Assembly: GCA_025359205.1 (NCBI GenBank)
Contig: JANYHD010000023.1
Coordinates: 124,001 to 188,000, forward strand
Direction of reading: 5' to 3'
Source of the DNA: Gammaproteobacteria bacterium
GTDB lineage: Bacteria; Pseudomonadota; Gammaproteobacteria; Steroidobacterales; Steroidobacteraceae
DNA length: 64,000 bases
A model generated the notes under the pieces. That model was not told the DNA's origin. It did no database searches and was given only the letters and a program-made list of their open reading frames with translations. Below, in pieces: positions 19,407 through 29,244 of the stretch (its first letter is position 1; each line of letters begins with the position of its first letter). Both the position numbers and the translations under genes were made by a program.

Positions 19407-20146
19407 GGGCGCTCTCCGATTGCTTCGCTGATCCAGCGGGCGTTGCGCTCGCGGCGCAGGACCTCACCGCGCGCGCGCACCAGCAGGATCGCGGCGAAAT
19501 ACAGCGTGAACGCCAGCATCATCAGCAACAGCGGCACCAGCATGCTCGGCGGCATCGAGGCCTTGCCGAATTTCAGCAGCGTGTGGCCCTGATGGAGCGA
19601 GTTCCACCAGTCGACCGAATAGTGAATGATCGGCAGGTTGATGACTCCGACCAGCGCCAGCACCGCGCTGGCGCGATCGGCGCGCGCGGTATCATCGATG
19701 GCGCCGCGCAGGCCCATATAGCCGAGGTACAGGAACAGCAGCACGAGTTCGGAAGTCAGGCGCGGGTCCCATTCCCAGTAGGTGCCCCACATCGGCCGGC
19801 CCCACAGGCTCCCGGTCGCGAGCGCGACCAGCGTGAACCAGGCGCCCACCGCGGCGCAGCTTGCCGCCACGGCATGCGCGACGTTCATGCGCCAGATCAG
19901 GCCCACTCCGGCGGCGCTAGCCATGACAGCGTAGGCCAGCGTTGAAAGTACTGCCGCAGGCACGTGTACGAAGATGATGCGGTAGCCCTCGCCCTGCTGG
20001 TAATCGGGCGGCGCGAGTCCAAGGCCGCCAACCAGACCGGTGACGGCGGCGATGCCAGCAAGCCACGCAAACCACGGGACCATCTTTCCAGCGATGCGGA
20101 AAAAATGCGGCGGCGATCCGAGACGGTGAAACCAGATCCAGTTCAT
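19403..20146 (-). CDS. ccmC: Haem exporter protein CcmC
   Basis: CcmC is a six-helix membrane protein that attaches haem to CcmE. The 247-residue protein contains the WWD-type motif MWGTYWEWDPRLTSELVL and periplasmic histidines in FVHVPAA and INLPIIHYSVDWWN, the expected haem ligands. It is separated from ccmB by 16 nt and overlaps ccmD by 4 nt. A normal full-length family member. Confidence 0.96.
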   Translation of the reverse strand: MNWIWFHRLGSPPHFFRIAGKMVPWFAWLAGIAAVTGLVGGLGLAPPDYQQGEGYRIIFVHVPAAVLSTLAYAVMASAAGVGLIWRMNVAHAVAASCAAVGAWFTLVALATGSLWGRPMWGTYWEWDPRLTSELVLLFLYLGYMGLRGAIDDTARADRASAVLALVGVINLPIIHYSVDWWNSLHQGHTLLKFGKASMPPSMLVPLLLMMLAFTLYFAAILLVRARGEVLRRERNARWISEAIGERP

Positions 20147-20162
20147 GCCAACTCCAGAGCCC

Positions 20163-20861
20163 TCACTCGAGGCTGATGCGCACGGCCGCGGCGGCGGCGA
20201 GTGGCGCCAGCGTGGCGCTCAGCACGGCGATCGCCCCCAGCAAATACATCGGCGCCGCCATCGGCTCGAGCGCGATCGCCAGCGCCGTGGCGCGCGCTCC
20301 GAAAATCAGCACCGGCACTGCGAGCGGCAACACCAGCAGCGCCAGCAGCACCCCGCCCCGCCGTAACCCCAGCGTGAGCCCGGCGCCGACCGCGCCGATC
20401 AGGCTCAGCGTGACGCTGCCCAGCAGCAGCGCGGCCAGTACGCCGGGAATCGCCGCATAGGGCGCTCCCAGGGCGGTGGCCACGATCGGCGCCGCCAGCA
20501 CCAGCGGCAAACCCGTCAGCAACCAATGTACGCAGGTCTTGGCCAGCAGCAGCCAGGACAGCGGCAGCCCAGAGACTGCCAGTTGTTCCAGCGAGCCGTC
20601 CTGACCATCTTCACGAAACAGCAGTTCCAAGGCCAGCAATGAGGATAACAACGCTGCCACCCACAAGGCACCCGGTGCCATGTCTCTGAGGCGCGACATC
20701 TGCGGGTCCGTGGCCAGCGGAAACAGGGTCGTCACCACCAGGAAAAACACCAGCGGCTGCAGCCATTCTCCCGGTCGGCGCAGGCCCAGCCGCAGGTCAC
20801 GCAACACCAGAAGCCAGCCCGCGCGGCCTGGCGACACGGCCGTTGGAGTCGGTGCGGTCAT
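20163..20861 (-). CDS. ccmB: Haem exporter permease CcmB
   Basis: CcmB is the six-helix permease of the CcmAB ABC transporter, which powers release of holo-CcmE. The 232-residue protein shows the family N-terminus LLVLRDLRLGLRRPGEWLQPLVFF and the conserved ELLFREDGQDGSLEQLA region that contacts the ATPase. The start ATG at 20861 overlaps the ccmA stop by 4 nt; the longer open frame upstream is inside ccmA. Confidence 0.96.
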   Translation of the reverse strand: MTAPTPTAVSPGRAGWLLVLRDLRLGLRRPGEWLQPLVFFLVVTTLFPLATDPQMSRLRDMAPGALWVAALLSSLLALELLFREDGQDGSLEQLAVSGLPLSWLLLAKTCVHWLLTGLPLVLAAPIVATALGAPYAAIPGVLAALLLGSVTLSLIGAVGAGLTLGLRRGGVLLALLVLPLAVPVLIFGARATALAIALEPMAAPMYLLGAIAVLSATLAPLAAAAAVRISLE

Positions 20862-21475
20862 GATAGTTCGAGCCCCTGGAGTCGCGCCGCGGGCACCGCG
20901 AGCGCCTGGTGGGTGGCAATGATCGCCAGGCCGCCCCGCTCCAGGTGTGCAGACAGAATCTGACCGAACATATCCTGTCCGCGCGTGTCGAGATTGGAGG
21001 TCGGCTCGTCGAGCAGCCATAGCGCGCAGTCGAGCAGCAGCACGCGCGCCAGCGCCACGCGCCGCTGCTGACCCGCGGACATCTGTCGCGCCAGCCGGCC
21101 GTCGCTGTGTGGAAAGCCAACGTGCGCGAGTGCCGCATCAACGTCGGCGGGTGTGAATTGCCGGCGCAGGCCCGCTGAGAAACGCAGGTTCTCCGGCGCT
21201 GACAGATCGCCCTTGAGCGCGGTGCCATGGCTCAGCCAGGCAAGCTCGCTGTGAAATGCGTAGTGATCGGCGCGGGTGTCCTTGCCGCGCCAATGCACGG
21301 AGCCCGACTCGAGCGGCAGCAATCCCGCCAGCGCGCGCAGCAGCGTGGATTTGCCGGCGCCATTGACGCCCGTAACCTGCAGGCAACGCCCTGCGGCTAC
21401 GCTGAAGGACAGGCCTCGCAGCACGTGCAGTTCGCCGCGCCACAGGTGCAGGTTGTCGGCCACGAGCAGGGTCAT
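20858..21475 (-). CDS. ccmA: Haem exporter ATP-binding protein CcmA
   Basis: CcmA is the ATPase of the CcmAB(CD) complex. The 205-residue protein has Walker A GVNGAGKST, the ABC signature MSAGQQRRVALARV, Walker B LWLLDEPTSNLD and the switch histidine in IATHQA. The start ATG at 21475 lies only 3 nt after the CCA end of tRNA-Leu, and no Shine-Dalgarno sequence fits, because the upstream sequence is the tRNA itself. An in-frame ATG at 21508 lies inside the tRNA and is unlikely. It is the first gene of the ccm operon and is apparently transcribed with the tRNA cluster. Confidence 0.95.
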   Translation of the reverse strand: MTLLVADNLHLWRGELHVLRGLSFSVAAGRCLQVTGVNGAGKSTLLRALAGLLPLESGSVHWRGKDTRADHYAFHSELAWLSHGTALKGDLSAPENLRFSAGLRRQFTPADVDAALAHVGFPHSDGRLARQMSAGQQRRVALARVLLLDCALWLLDEPTSNLDTRGQDMFGQILSAHLERGGLAIIATHQALAVPAARLQGLELS

Positions 21476-21478
21476 GGT

Positions 21479-21792
21479 TGGTGCGGACGGCGGGACTCGA
21501 ACCCACACTCCCTTTTCAAGGAAGCAGATTTTCCTGCCACTTCGGCTTTCGCCGCCGCCTGCGCCGAGCGCTGGCGTTCGTGGTCTGGACTATCCCTTCG
21601 CCCTGGCCTCCTTGCTTCGGCTGTAGGCGCCGCCCGTCTAGTCTCTACACCTTCCCCTTGCGGGGCTTGGCTCGGGATTGGCCTGGATCGAAATCGGTAG
21701 CGTTCCCCGAATTTGGGCGGTTCTGCACCGCGGGTTTCCCCCCGGGCACTCCTGTCAAAGTCTGCTGCGTATACCAGTTTCGCCACGTCCGC
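21479..21792 (-). tRNA. tRNA-Leu(UAA) interrupted by a group I intron
   Basis: The 5' exon (21792-21758) and 3' exon (21532-21479) together form an 89-nt class II tRNA. The 7-bp acceptor stem is GCGGACG/CGTCCGC, the anticodon stem is GCAGA/TCTGC, and the joined loop is CTTAAAA, giving anticodon UAA. There is a 6-bp variable arm, a GTGGG/CCCGC T stem with TTCGAGT loop, and an encoded CCA. The halves are split between U34 and A35 by a 225-nt intron, the position used by the tRNA-Leu(UAA) group I introns of cyanobacteria and plastids. Confidence 0.93.
21533..21757 (-). ncRNA. Self-splicing group I intron (IC3-like) in tRNA-Leu(UAA)
   Basis: The 225-nt insert starts after a U of the 5' exon and ends with G, as group I introns do. 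A P1 helix can form between exon ACUU and intron GAGU, with a U-G pair at the splice site and a 6-nt loop. Conserved core elements appear in order on the minus strand: P-like AAAUUCGGGGAACG, Q-like AAUCCCGAGCCAAGCC, R element GUGUAGAGACUAGACGG and S element GGGAUAGUCCAG. These pair as P4 and P7 in known introns. No homing endonuclease ORF is present. Splicing activity is inferred, not shown. Confidence 0.92.
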
Positions 21793-21802
21793 AAAAGAGC
21801 GC

Positions 21803-21876
21803 TGGAGGCTAGGGTCGGAATCGAACCGGCGTACACGGCTTTGCAGGCCGCTGCATGACCACTCTGCCACCTAGCC
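21803..21876 (-). tRNA. tRNA-Cys(GCA)
   Basis: A 74-nt cloverleaf with acceptor stem GGCTAGG/CCTAGCC, anticodon loop CTGCAAA (anticodon GCA), T loop TTCGATT and encoded CCA. It lies 10 nt upstream of tRNA-Leu in the same tRNA transcript. Confidence 0.95.
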
Positions 21877-21889
21877 TTCAAAGAGTGAT

Positions 21890-21965
21890 TGGAGCGGGAA
21901 ACGAGGCTCGAACTCGCGACCTCAACCTTGGCAAGGTTGCGCTCTACCAACTGAGCTATTCCCGC
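21890..21965 (-). tRNA. tRNA-Gly(GCC)
   Basis: A 76-nt cloverleaf with acceptor stem GCGGGAA/TTCCCGC, anticodon loop containing GCC, T loop TTCGAGC and encoded CCA. It is the first gene of the tRNA-Gly-Cys-Leu cluster leading into the ccm operon. Confidence 0.96.
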
Positions 21966-21983
21966 ACCTTCAGGAAGGCCGGA

Positions 21984-22011
21984 ATTGTAGGGCGTGGGAG
22001 CCCCAAGTCAA
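21984..22011 (-). promoter_or_regulatory. Sigma70-type promoter of the tRNA-ccm transcript
   Basis: On the minus strand TTGACT (22011-22006) and TACAAT (21989-21984) are separated by 16 bp. The expected start near 21976 is about 11 nt before tRNA-Gly. It lies just after the stop of ompW. Confidence 0.8.
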
Positions 22012-22022
22012 GGAATGCAAAG

Positions 22023-22721
22023 CTAAAACGCGTAGCCCACCGATAACACCAGCGTCGAAGGATTGAACTTGATGTGCGTCCGGCGCATGACTCCGGCCGT
22101 GTTGCCTACGTAGTCGCTGTCCACCTGGGCGACGTCGTACGAGGCGTAGGCGCTCCAACTGTCCTTGAGGTGCCAGCGCAGTCCGGCGGTCAGTACGGGA
22201 CCCACCGAACTCGACAGCGTTATCGCGGTTGGGCCGCCGTTGGCCTGATTGCCCGCCGGCGTGGACTGCAGGTCGTAGAAGCGCGTGTAGTTGACGCCCG
22301 CGCCCAGGTACGGCCGCAGCGCCTTCGATTCATCGCAGAACACGTAGTTGATGAGGACCGAGGGCGAGAGCCACTTGGCGGTCGAAACGACCTGGCCGTT
22401 GAACGGCACTGAACCCAGCGTCGCCGGACCCTTGCCAACTGTCTCGGTCTTCGGTGGTACGCCGGCCGCGAGCTGCGCCACCAGGTGCGGTGAGAGGCGG
22501 CGCAGGTAGGCGAAATACGGCGTGGTGACGTTTTTCACGTCGACGTTGACGCCCGGCGGCACGTACGGTCCCGTCAGGTCGTTGGCCTTGGCGTCGTACA
22601 TGACGATGTAGGCGCCGACGCGGATCTCGTTGCTCTTTACACTGTCTGCGGCCATTGAAGGAACGGCGGCCATCAGCCCGATGAGCGCTGCGCCCGCGGT
22701 GATCTTATTGCGGATATACAT
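22023..22721 (-). CDS. OmpW family outer-membrane protein
   Basis: OmpW proteins are eight-stranded barrels that help small hydrophobic molecules cross the outer membrane. The 232-residue protein has a signal peptide (MYIRNKITAGAALIGLMAAV, cleaved near SMAAD) and family features: VGAYIVMYDAK, PYFAYLRRLSPHLVAQLAAG, VLINYVF, RPYLGAGVNYTRFYD, and a C-terminal TLVLSVGYAF with the sorting phenylalanine. A GAGGGG ribosome binding site precedes the ATG. It begins 12 nt after the lipoprotein hydrolase gene, so the two are likely one operon. Confidence 0.88.
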   Translation of the reverse strand: MYIRNKITAGAALIGLMAAVPSMAADSVKSNEIRVGAYIVMYDAKANDLTGPYVPPGVNVDVKNVTTPYFAYLRRLSPHLVAQLAAGVPPKTETVGKGPATLGSVPFNGQVVSTAKWLSPSVLINYVFCDESKALRPYLGAGVNYTRFYDLQSTPAGNQANGGPTAITLSSSVGPVLTAGLRWHLKDSWSAYASYDVAQVDSDYVGNTAGVMRRTHIKFNPSTLVLSVGYAF

Positions 22722-22733
22722 GTTCGCTGCCCC

Positions 22734-24287
22734 TCAGAATTGGCTGAAAAAGCCGCGCGCCGCGGCTGAGCAGAACGGTGCGACCGTGGTGTGGTAGCTC
22801 TGCGTCCGCGCCTGCTGGCCGGCCGTGGCGCCACCCGCGGCGGCGTCGATTGCCGCTTCCGCCTGTGCGAAGCCGCCCTTGGCGAGCAGGAATGGATCGT
22901 TGGGCCCGGTGATTGCCGAGTTCACGTCGAGCACGCTGACGAGCGCCGGCGAAGCCGGCGGCGCCACGAAAGTCCAGAACGCCTGCATCACCTGTGTGTT
23001 GACACTGAAGAACACCACCGGATCCTGGTGGCCGCCACACATGAAGACCGGCGCCGTGGGCACCCAGCTGCGCAGGTCATTCATCACGAAGGCCTGCCGC
23101 AGCGTATTCGCCGGGGCTGCTGCGGGCACCAGATTCGTCTGTGTGGGGACGGCACCGTCAGGATGTGCCAGCGCATCCATGATGTAGCCCAGGCGGTAGC
23201 TGTCCTTCACCAGGTTGTTGGGCCCGAATCCGAGGGCGAACAGCGGGTTCGCCGGAACGTCGAGCGTGGCATCGAGCTGCGCATTGCCGGTGGCCCAGAC
23301 GGTGTCCTTGAACAACTGCAGCTGCGGTAGCTTGCCGCCGGTGAGCAGCTGGTCGATCGGCGTGGTGCTGGGCAACAGGCCCTCAATGGTGCCCGCGTAG
23401 GCGGCTTCGAACATGTCGGTGGTTGCGGTATAGATGTTGCCGTACGACTTCTGGAAACTGGTCGCCAGCAGCGGCGTAAAGATCGTCGAACCCAGGTTAA
23501 CGTTGCCGAAGAACACGGCATCGCCAAATGCTTCGAGCGCGTAGGGCCCGGACATCGGCGCCGAGGCCGTGACCTTCATACCGCCGGCCTGCATGGCCTT
23601 GTGTGTGGCCATCGCAACGTAGCCGCCCTGCGAGTAGCCGGTGATGAACAGCTTGCCGTTGTCGGTAGTGGAGGCCGCGAGCACATGGCCGAGCGCCTTG
23701 CGGGCCGCAACCAGCGCGTCGATCATGTCCTTCGATTGCGCATCGGCATTGAGGTAGGGATGAAAGCTGCCGTCGGAAGTGTCGTAACCAACGTAGTTCG
23801 GCGCGACCACGATGTAGCCCTGGGCGGCGAACATCGCGGCGATCAGCGCACCTTCGCTGTTGTTCGGGTCGGTGATGTCGGCGAGGTTTGCGTTCTTGTC
23901 GGTCTGCGTGCCGTGCGCGTACAGCAGGATCGGCCGCGGGCCGGAACAGGCTGGCGCTGCGCCGGTGGGGACCATTAGCGCACCTGAAGCACTCGCCGGC
24001 ATATCACCGGTCGGGCTGGCGTTCACGGTCCAGTAATGCATGTAGTTGAAATCGACGCCGCAGACCGGCGCGCCCGTGACCTGCAGTAGTTGCGCACCGG
24101 AGGCGCTGGCACCGAGCTCCGCGCCCAGTGTTGCGGCATCCACCGAAGCGATGCGGAACGGCGGATTCTCCATCAGTGTGCCGCGCGCGTTGCTGGTGTC
24201 GACCGCTGATGTCGGGCTGTCCGAGCCACAGGCGGACAGCACCGCCAGCACGCAAATCAGCGCAATTCTCGATGCGAGAGTCTTCAT
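22734..24287 (-). CDS. Lipoprotein alpha/beta hydrolase (secretory lipase/esterase-like)
   Basis: The 517-residue product has a lipoprotein signal peptide (CVLAVLSACGSDS) and an alpha/beta hydrolase domain. The nucleophile elbow is ITGYSQGGYVAMAT; a candidate acid is in GGHQDPVVFF, and the candidate histidine is in SYHTTVAPFCS near the C-terminus. An oxyanion-type HGTQTDK loop and APNYVGYDTSDG are also conserved. It should be anchored in the outer membrane or periplasm and cleave esters or lipids. AGGAGG precedes the ATG at 24287, which fixes the start; the longer frame runs through tRNA-Pro. A paralogue lies at 41247-42794. Confidence 0.85.
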   Translation of the reverse strand: MKTLASRIALICVLAVLSACGSDSPTSAVDTSNARGTLMENPPFRIASVDAATLGAELGASASGAQLLQVTGAPVCGVDFNYMHYWTVNASPTGDMPASASGALMVPTGAAPACSGPRPILLYAHGTQTDKNANLADITDPNNSEGALIAAMFAAQGYIVVAPNYVGYDTSDGSFHPYLNADAQSKDMIDALVAARKALGHVLAASTTDNGKLFITGYSQGGYVAMATHKAMQAGGMKVTASAPMSGPYALEAFGDAVFFGNVNLGSTIFTPLLATSFQKSYGNIYTATTDMFEAAYAGTIEGLLPSTTPIDQLLTGGKLPQLQLFKDTVWATGNAQLDATLDVPANPLFALGFGPNNLVKDSYRLGYIMDALAHPDGAVPTQTNLVPAAAPANTLRQAFVMNDLRSWVPTAPVFMCGGHQDPVVFFSVNTQVMQAFWTFVAPPASPALVSVLDVNSAITGPNDPFLLAKGGFAQAEAAIDAAAGGATAGQQARTQSYHTTVAPFCSAAARGFFSQF

Positions 24288-24378
24288 GCCTGCCTCCTGA
24301 CCCCGTGGCGGCGGAATTTGTCCGCAAATTCTACGCCAGGTGCGCGCGTGAACGCTAAGGGAAAACCCAAAGTTCGAA

Positions 24379-24456
<78 letters not shown>

Positions 24457-24477
24457 ACCGTAGCCGTGGATGATAGG

Positions 24478-24834
24478 TCAGCGGCGGAGTATCCGCAGCA
24501 CTTCTTCGAGTTCGAGCCGCACCTGGCGCACGATCTGCTGGCTCTGGCTGATGTCGGTGCGCGCTTCGTCGCCACCGAGCTTGTTGCGCGCGCCGCCGAT
24601 CGTGAAGCCCTGTTCGTACAGGAGGCTGCGGATCTGGCGGATGACGATCACGTCCTGGCGCTGGTAGTAGCGACGGTTGCCGCGACGCTTGACCGGCTTG
24701 AGCTGCGGGAATTCCTGCTCCCAGTAGCGCAGAACGTGTGGCTTCACGCCGCACAGCTCGCTCACTTCGCCGATCGTGAAATAACGCTTGCCGGGAATCG
24801 CCGGCAGTTCGTTATTGTTCTTTGCTTCCAGCAT
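24478..24834 (-). CDS. MerR family transcriptional regulator
   Basis: The 118-residue protein has the MerR winged-helix motif [20 protein letters not shown] with the [15 protein letters not shown] and [10 protein letters not shown] segments. A helical C-terminus has no metal-binding cysteines typical of metal sensors. It is the short MerR-like protein found after ihfA in many gammaproteobacteria, whose regulon is poorly known. Its start lies inside the last 23 nt of ihfA, so translation is likely coupled. Confidence 0.9.
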   Translation of the reverse strand: MLEAKNNNELPAIPGKRYFTIGEVSELCGVKPHVLRYWEQEFPQLKPVKRRGNRRYYQRQDVIVIRQIRSLLYEQGFTIGGARNKLGGDEARTDISQSQQIVRQVRLELEEVLRILRR

Positions 24835-25114
24835 AAGCCTCGACCCGTGCCTTGAGCTTCTGCCCTGGCCGGAAGGTTACGACACGCCGCGCACTGATTG
24901 GAATCTCTTCGCCGGTTTTTGGATTGCGGCCCGGCCGCTGATTCTTGTCGCGCAGGTCGAAGTTGCCGAAGCCGGAGAGCTTGACCTGTTCGCCCGTGGC
25001 GAGCGCGCCGCGCACTTCTTCGAAAAATAAATCCACCAGTTCGCGCGCCTCACGCTTGTTCAAGCCGAGCTGGTTGAACAGCGCTTCGGCCATTTCTGCT
25101 TTGGTGAGAGCCAT
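24812..25114 (-). CDS. ihfA: Integration host factor subunit alpha
   Basis: IHF-alpha forms a heterodimer with IHF-beta that sharply bends DNA for recombination, replication and transcription control. The 100-residue protein matches the family length and shows [18 protein letters not shown], the flank [20 protein letters not shown] leading into the beta-arm with the DNA-intercalating proline ([12 protein letters not shown]), and [15 protein letters not shown]. It follows pheT by 4 nt, the standard pheST-ihfA arrangement. Confidence 0.98.
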   Translation of the reverse strand: MALTKAEMAEALFNQLGLNKREARELVDLFFEEVRGALATGEQVKLSGFGNFDLRDKNQRPGRNPKTGEEIPISARRVVTFRPGQKLKARVEAYAGSKEQ

Positions 25115-25118
25115 CGTC

Positions 25119-27512
25119 CTATTCTCTTATTCTTGCGTCCAAGCTCGAGCGCAATTCTGCGCACACTGCAGCGACTACCCCGTCGGCGTCGGCATCCGTA
25201 AGAGTGCGAGATAAATCCTGCAAAATCAACCCCAAGGCAACGCTTTTTCGACCTAATTCTACTCCCTTCCCCTGGTAGACGTCGAAAATGCGCAGTTCAA
25301 GCAGCCGGGTTGAAGCGGCAACACTAACACGTTCGGCAATGCGTCCAAAAGTCTCGTCAGCGGCGACCGTAAAAGAAATGTCGCGGCGGATCTGCGGATA
25401 GTTGGATACCGGTGCGTAGCGAACCGGCGCATTGCTGGTCACCGCCAGGTAGTCCAACTCGAACAGCAGCGGCGCATATGTAAAATCAAGTTCCTGCACC
25501 AGCGCCGGGTGCAGCTCGCCAAGCTGCCCGATCGTGCTGCCATCGCGCACGATCTGCGCGCTGCGCCCGGGATACAGGCTGGGGAGCGAGGCGCCGGGCT
25601 CGAAACGGCACTCACCATTCCGCCCGCCGAGTGACAGCAGTGCGCTCACGTCGGCCTTGAGATCATGGAAGTCGCCCGGTTCGCGCGCACTGCCCCACTG
25701 TTCCGGCAGTCGCAACCCCGCCGCGATGCCGGCGATCATGCGCCGCTCGAGCACGGCGCCGTCGCTGGCGCGGTGAAATTGCGTCGCAAGCTCAAACAGC
25801 CGCACGCGCTCGCGCTGGCGCCGCAGGTTTTCCCGGGCTGCATTCAGGAGCCCCGGCCACAGCGAAGCGCGCATCACCGCGAGATTGCTGGCAATGGGAT
25901 TGCGCAGCCGCACGGCTTCGATCGCGCCACATACTTTCGTTTGCAGCTCGGGATCGGTGAAGCCGAAAGTCACGGCCTCGCTGTAGCCGCGCGCGGCGAG
26001 CAGTTGCAGCACGTTGCGCTCGCTGCTGCGCGATTCGCTGGCTCCGGCAATGACGCGCGCTCCCGCGGGCACGGCTTCGGGTATCGCATCGAGACCGCCG
26101 CTGCGCGCCAGCTCTTCGATCAGATCCGGCTCGATGGCAATATCGAAGCGCCAGGACGGCGGCGTGACGCGCCAGGCGCCAGGGCCACTGGCTGCCACCC
26201 GCATTCCGAGGGCTTCCAGGCGCGACTGCACCTGCGCCGGTGGCACCGCCACGCCGAGCAGGCGCGTGACCTGCGCGCTGCGCAGCTCCACCGGCACGCG
26301 CACGGGCAATTCTTCGGGTAACTCCTCGAGCAGCGCGGGTCCGGCCTCGCCGCCGGCGATCGCACAGATGAGTGCGCTGGCGCGTTCGAGCGAGCGTTGC
26401 TGGCCGGCCGGGTCCACGCCCCGCTCGAAGCGCTGACTCGCGTCGGTGAGCAGGCCGTAGCGGCGGCCGCGGCCGGCTACGGCGCGGGGATCAAACCAGG
26501 CTGCTTCAAGTAGCACGTCGGTGGTGTCTGTGGAAACGGCGCTGGCGGCCGAGCCCATGACGCCGGCCATGCCGACCGGACCGCTGGCGTCGGCAATCAC
26601 GAGCACGTCGGCGGCGAGCGTTACCTCGGTCCCGTCCAGCAGTTTCAATCTTTCGCCGGATGTGGCGCGGCGCGCCTCGAGCCCAGACTTGAGGCGGGAC
26701 AGGTCATAGGCGTGCATCGGCTGGCCGAATTCCAGCAGTACGTAGTTCGTGGCATCGACCAACGGGCTGATCGAGCGCAGGCCCGAGCGCTCGAGCCGCT
26801 CGCGCAGCCAGCGCGGCACGGGCCGGTGATTGTCGACGCCGCGCATCACGCGGCTGGCGAAGCGCGCACAGCCGGCGCCACGCTCGAGCCGCACCGGAAA
26901 GCGCTCCTTGCTCGCCGCCGCAATCTTTGGCAGCACCGGATCAGGCGTTGCGCGCAGCGGCAGGCCGCTCGCGGCCGCGAGCTCGCGCGCAATGCCGAGC
27001 ACCGACATGGCATCGCCGCGGTTCGGGGTGACGCCAATCTCGAGCACTGATTCGTCAAGCCGCAGGTAATCGCGCAGCGATGCGCCGAGCGGCGCGTCGG
27101 GTGGCAATTCGAGGATCCCCTCGCCCACTTCGGGCAGGCCCAGTTCGCGCGCCGAACACAGCATGCCTTGCGATTCAATACCGCGGAGCCTGGCCGGTGC
27201 GATGGCTACGCCGCCTGGGATTTGCGCACCGACAATGGCCAGTGCCGTGCGCAGGCCGGCACGCGCGTTGGCCGCGCCGCAGACGATCTGCAGTTCAGAC
27301 CCGCCGGTTGTGACGTGGCACACGCGCAGCTTGCTGGCCTCGGGGTGCGGTTCGGCGCTGCGGATCTCGGCGACCACGACGCCGCTGAATGGCGGCGCCA
27401 CCGGCAGCAGGGACTCCACCTCGAATCCCAGCATCGTCAGCCGGTCGGCGAGTTCGCGGTCAGTCCAGGGCACCTCGACCCAGGTACGCAGCCAGGAAAC
27501 CGGGAGCTTCAT
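25119..27512 (-). CDS. pheT: Phenylalanine-tRNA ligase beta subunit
   Basis: The beta subunit of the (alpha-beta)2 synthetase carries tRNA binding and editing of mischarged Tyr-tRNA(Phe). At 797 residues it has the usual length. It starts [18 protein letters not shown], followed by the EMAP/OB tRNA-binding domain ([13 protein letters not shown]), the B3/B4 editing region, B5, the catalytic-like core ([19 protein letters not shown]) and the C-terminal FDX-ACB domain ([18 protein letters not shown]). The gene is 17 nt downstream of pheS. Confidence 0.98.
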   Translation of the reverse strand: MKLPVSWLRTWVEVPWTDRELADRLTMLGFEVESLLPVAPPFSGVVVAEIRSAEPHPEASKLRVCHVTTGGSELQIVCGAANARAGLRTALAIVGAQIPGGVAIAPARLRGIESQGMLCSARELGLPEVGEGILELPPDAPLGASLRDYLRLDESVLEIGVTPNRGDAMSVLGIARELAAASGLPLRATPDPVLPKIAAASKERFPVRLERGAGCARFASRVMRGVDNHRPVPRWLRERLERSGLRSISPLVDATNYVLLEFGQPMHAYDLSRLKSGLEARRATSGERLKLLDGTEVTLAADVLVIADASGPVGMAGVMGSAASAVSTDTTDVLLEAAWFDPRAVAGRGRRYGLLTDASQRFERGVDPAGQQRSLERASALICAIAGGEAGPALLEELPEELPVRVPVELRSAQVTRLLGVAVPPAQVQSRLEALGMRVAASGPGAWRVTPPSWRFDIAIEPDLIEELARSGGLDAIPEAVPAGARVIAGASESRSSERNVLQLLAARGYSEAVTFGFTDPELQTKVCGAIEAVRLRNPIASNLAVMRASLWPGLLNAARENLRRQRERVRLFELATQFHRASDGAVLERRMIAGIAAGLRLPEQWGSAREPGDFHDLKADVSALLSLGGRNGECRFEPGASLPSLYPGRSAQIVRDGSTIGQLGELHPALVQELDFTYAPLLFELDYLAVTSNAPVRYAPVSNYPQIRRDISFTVAADETFGRIAERVSVAASTRLLELRIFDVYQGKGVELGRKSVALGLILQDLSRTLTDADADGVVAAVCAELRSSLDARIRE

Positions 27513-27529
27513 ACCGTGGCCCGCATGGC

Positions 27530-28919
<1,390 letters not shown>

Positions 28920-28944
28920 GTTTCGACTCCTTCAGGTTTCCGGG

Positions 28945-29145
28945 TTAATGATTAGGCAGCAGCTGCGTGATGCGACCGACGTCGCTCTTGTCAATCAGGC
29001 TGCTGCCTCCGGAGCGCGCATGACGCTTGCGCTTGGAGTCCTTGTGACCGAGGTTATGGCGGCGGCCTGACGAATAGGATTTGAACCCATTCGCCGTTTT
29101 GCGAAAACGCTTGGACGCCGCCCGGTTGGTTTTCAACTTGGGCAT
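28945..29145 (-). CDS. rpmI: 50S ribosomal protein L35
   Basis: This 66-residue basic protein begins MPKLKTNRAASKRFRKTANG and continues with RRHNLGHKDSKRKR, an unmistakable L35. It lies between infC and rplT. A stable hairpin sits in the 99-nt infC-rpmI gap and could take part in operon control. Confidence 0.99.
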   Translation of the reverse strand: MPKLKTNRAASKRFRKTANGFKSYSSGRRHNLGHKDSKRKRHARSGGSSLIDKSDVGRITQLLPNH

Positions 29146-29216
29146 GACTACTCTCCACTTATATAGCTATGGTTCGCAAGGCGGCTTTGGGCCACCCGCT
29201 TGCCTGCGGAGCGAAA

Positions 29217-29238
29217 GCACGGCACTTGCGTGCCGCGC
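29217..29238 (-). promoter_or_regulatory. Hairpin in the infC-rpmI gap
   Basis: A 9-bp stem (one G-U pair) closed by a GNRA-type GCAA loop lies 6 nt after the infC stop. It is followed by a short TTTCGC, not a real U-tract, so it may be an attenuator, processing site or L20-linked element rather than a full terminator. Confidence 0.5.
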
Positions 29239-29244
29239 CAGCGC

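Noticed and set aside
21227-21870. Several 100-150-residue frames across the tRNA cluster
   Set aside because: They translate tRNA and intron sequence; the RNA genes explain the region.
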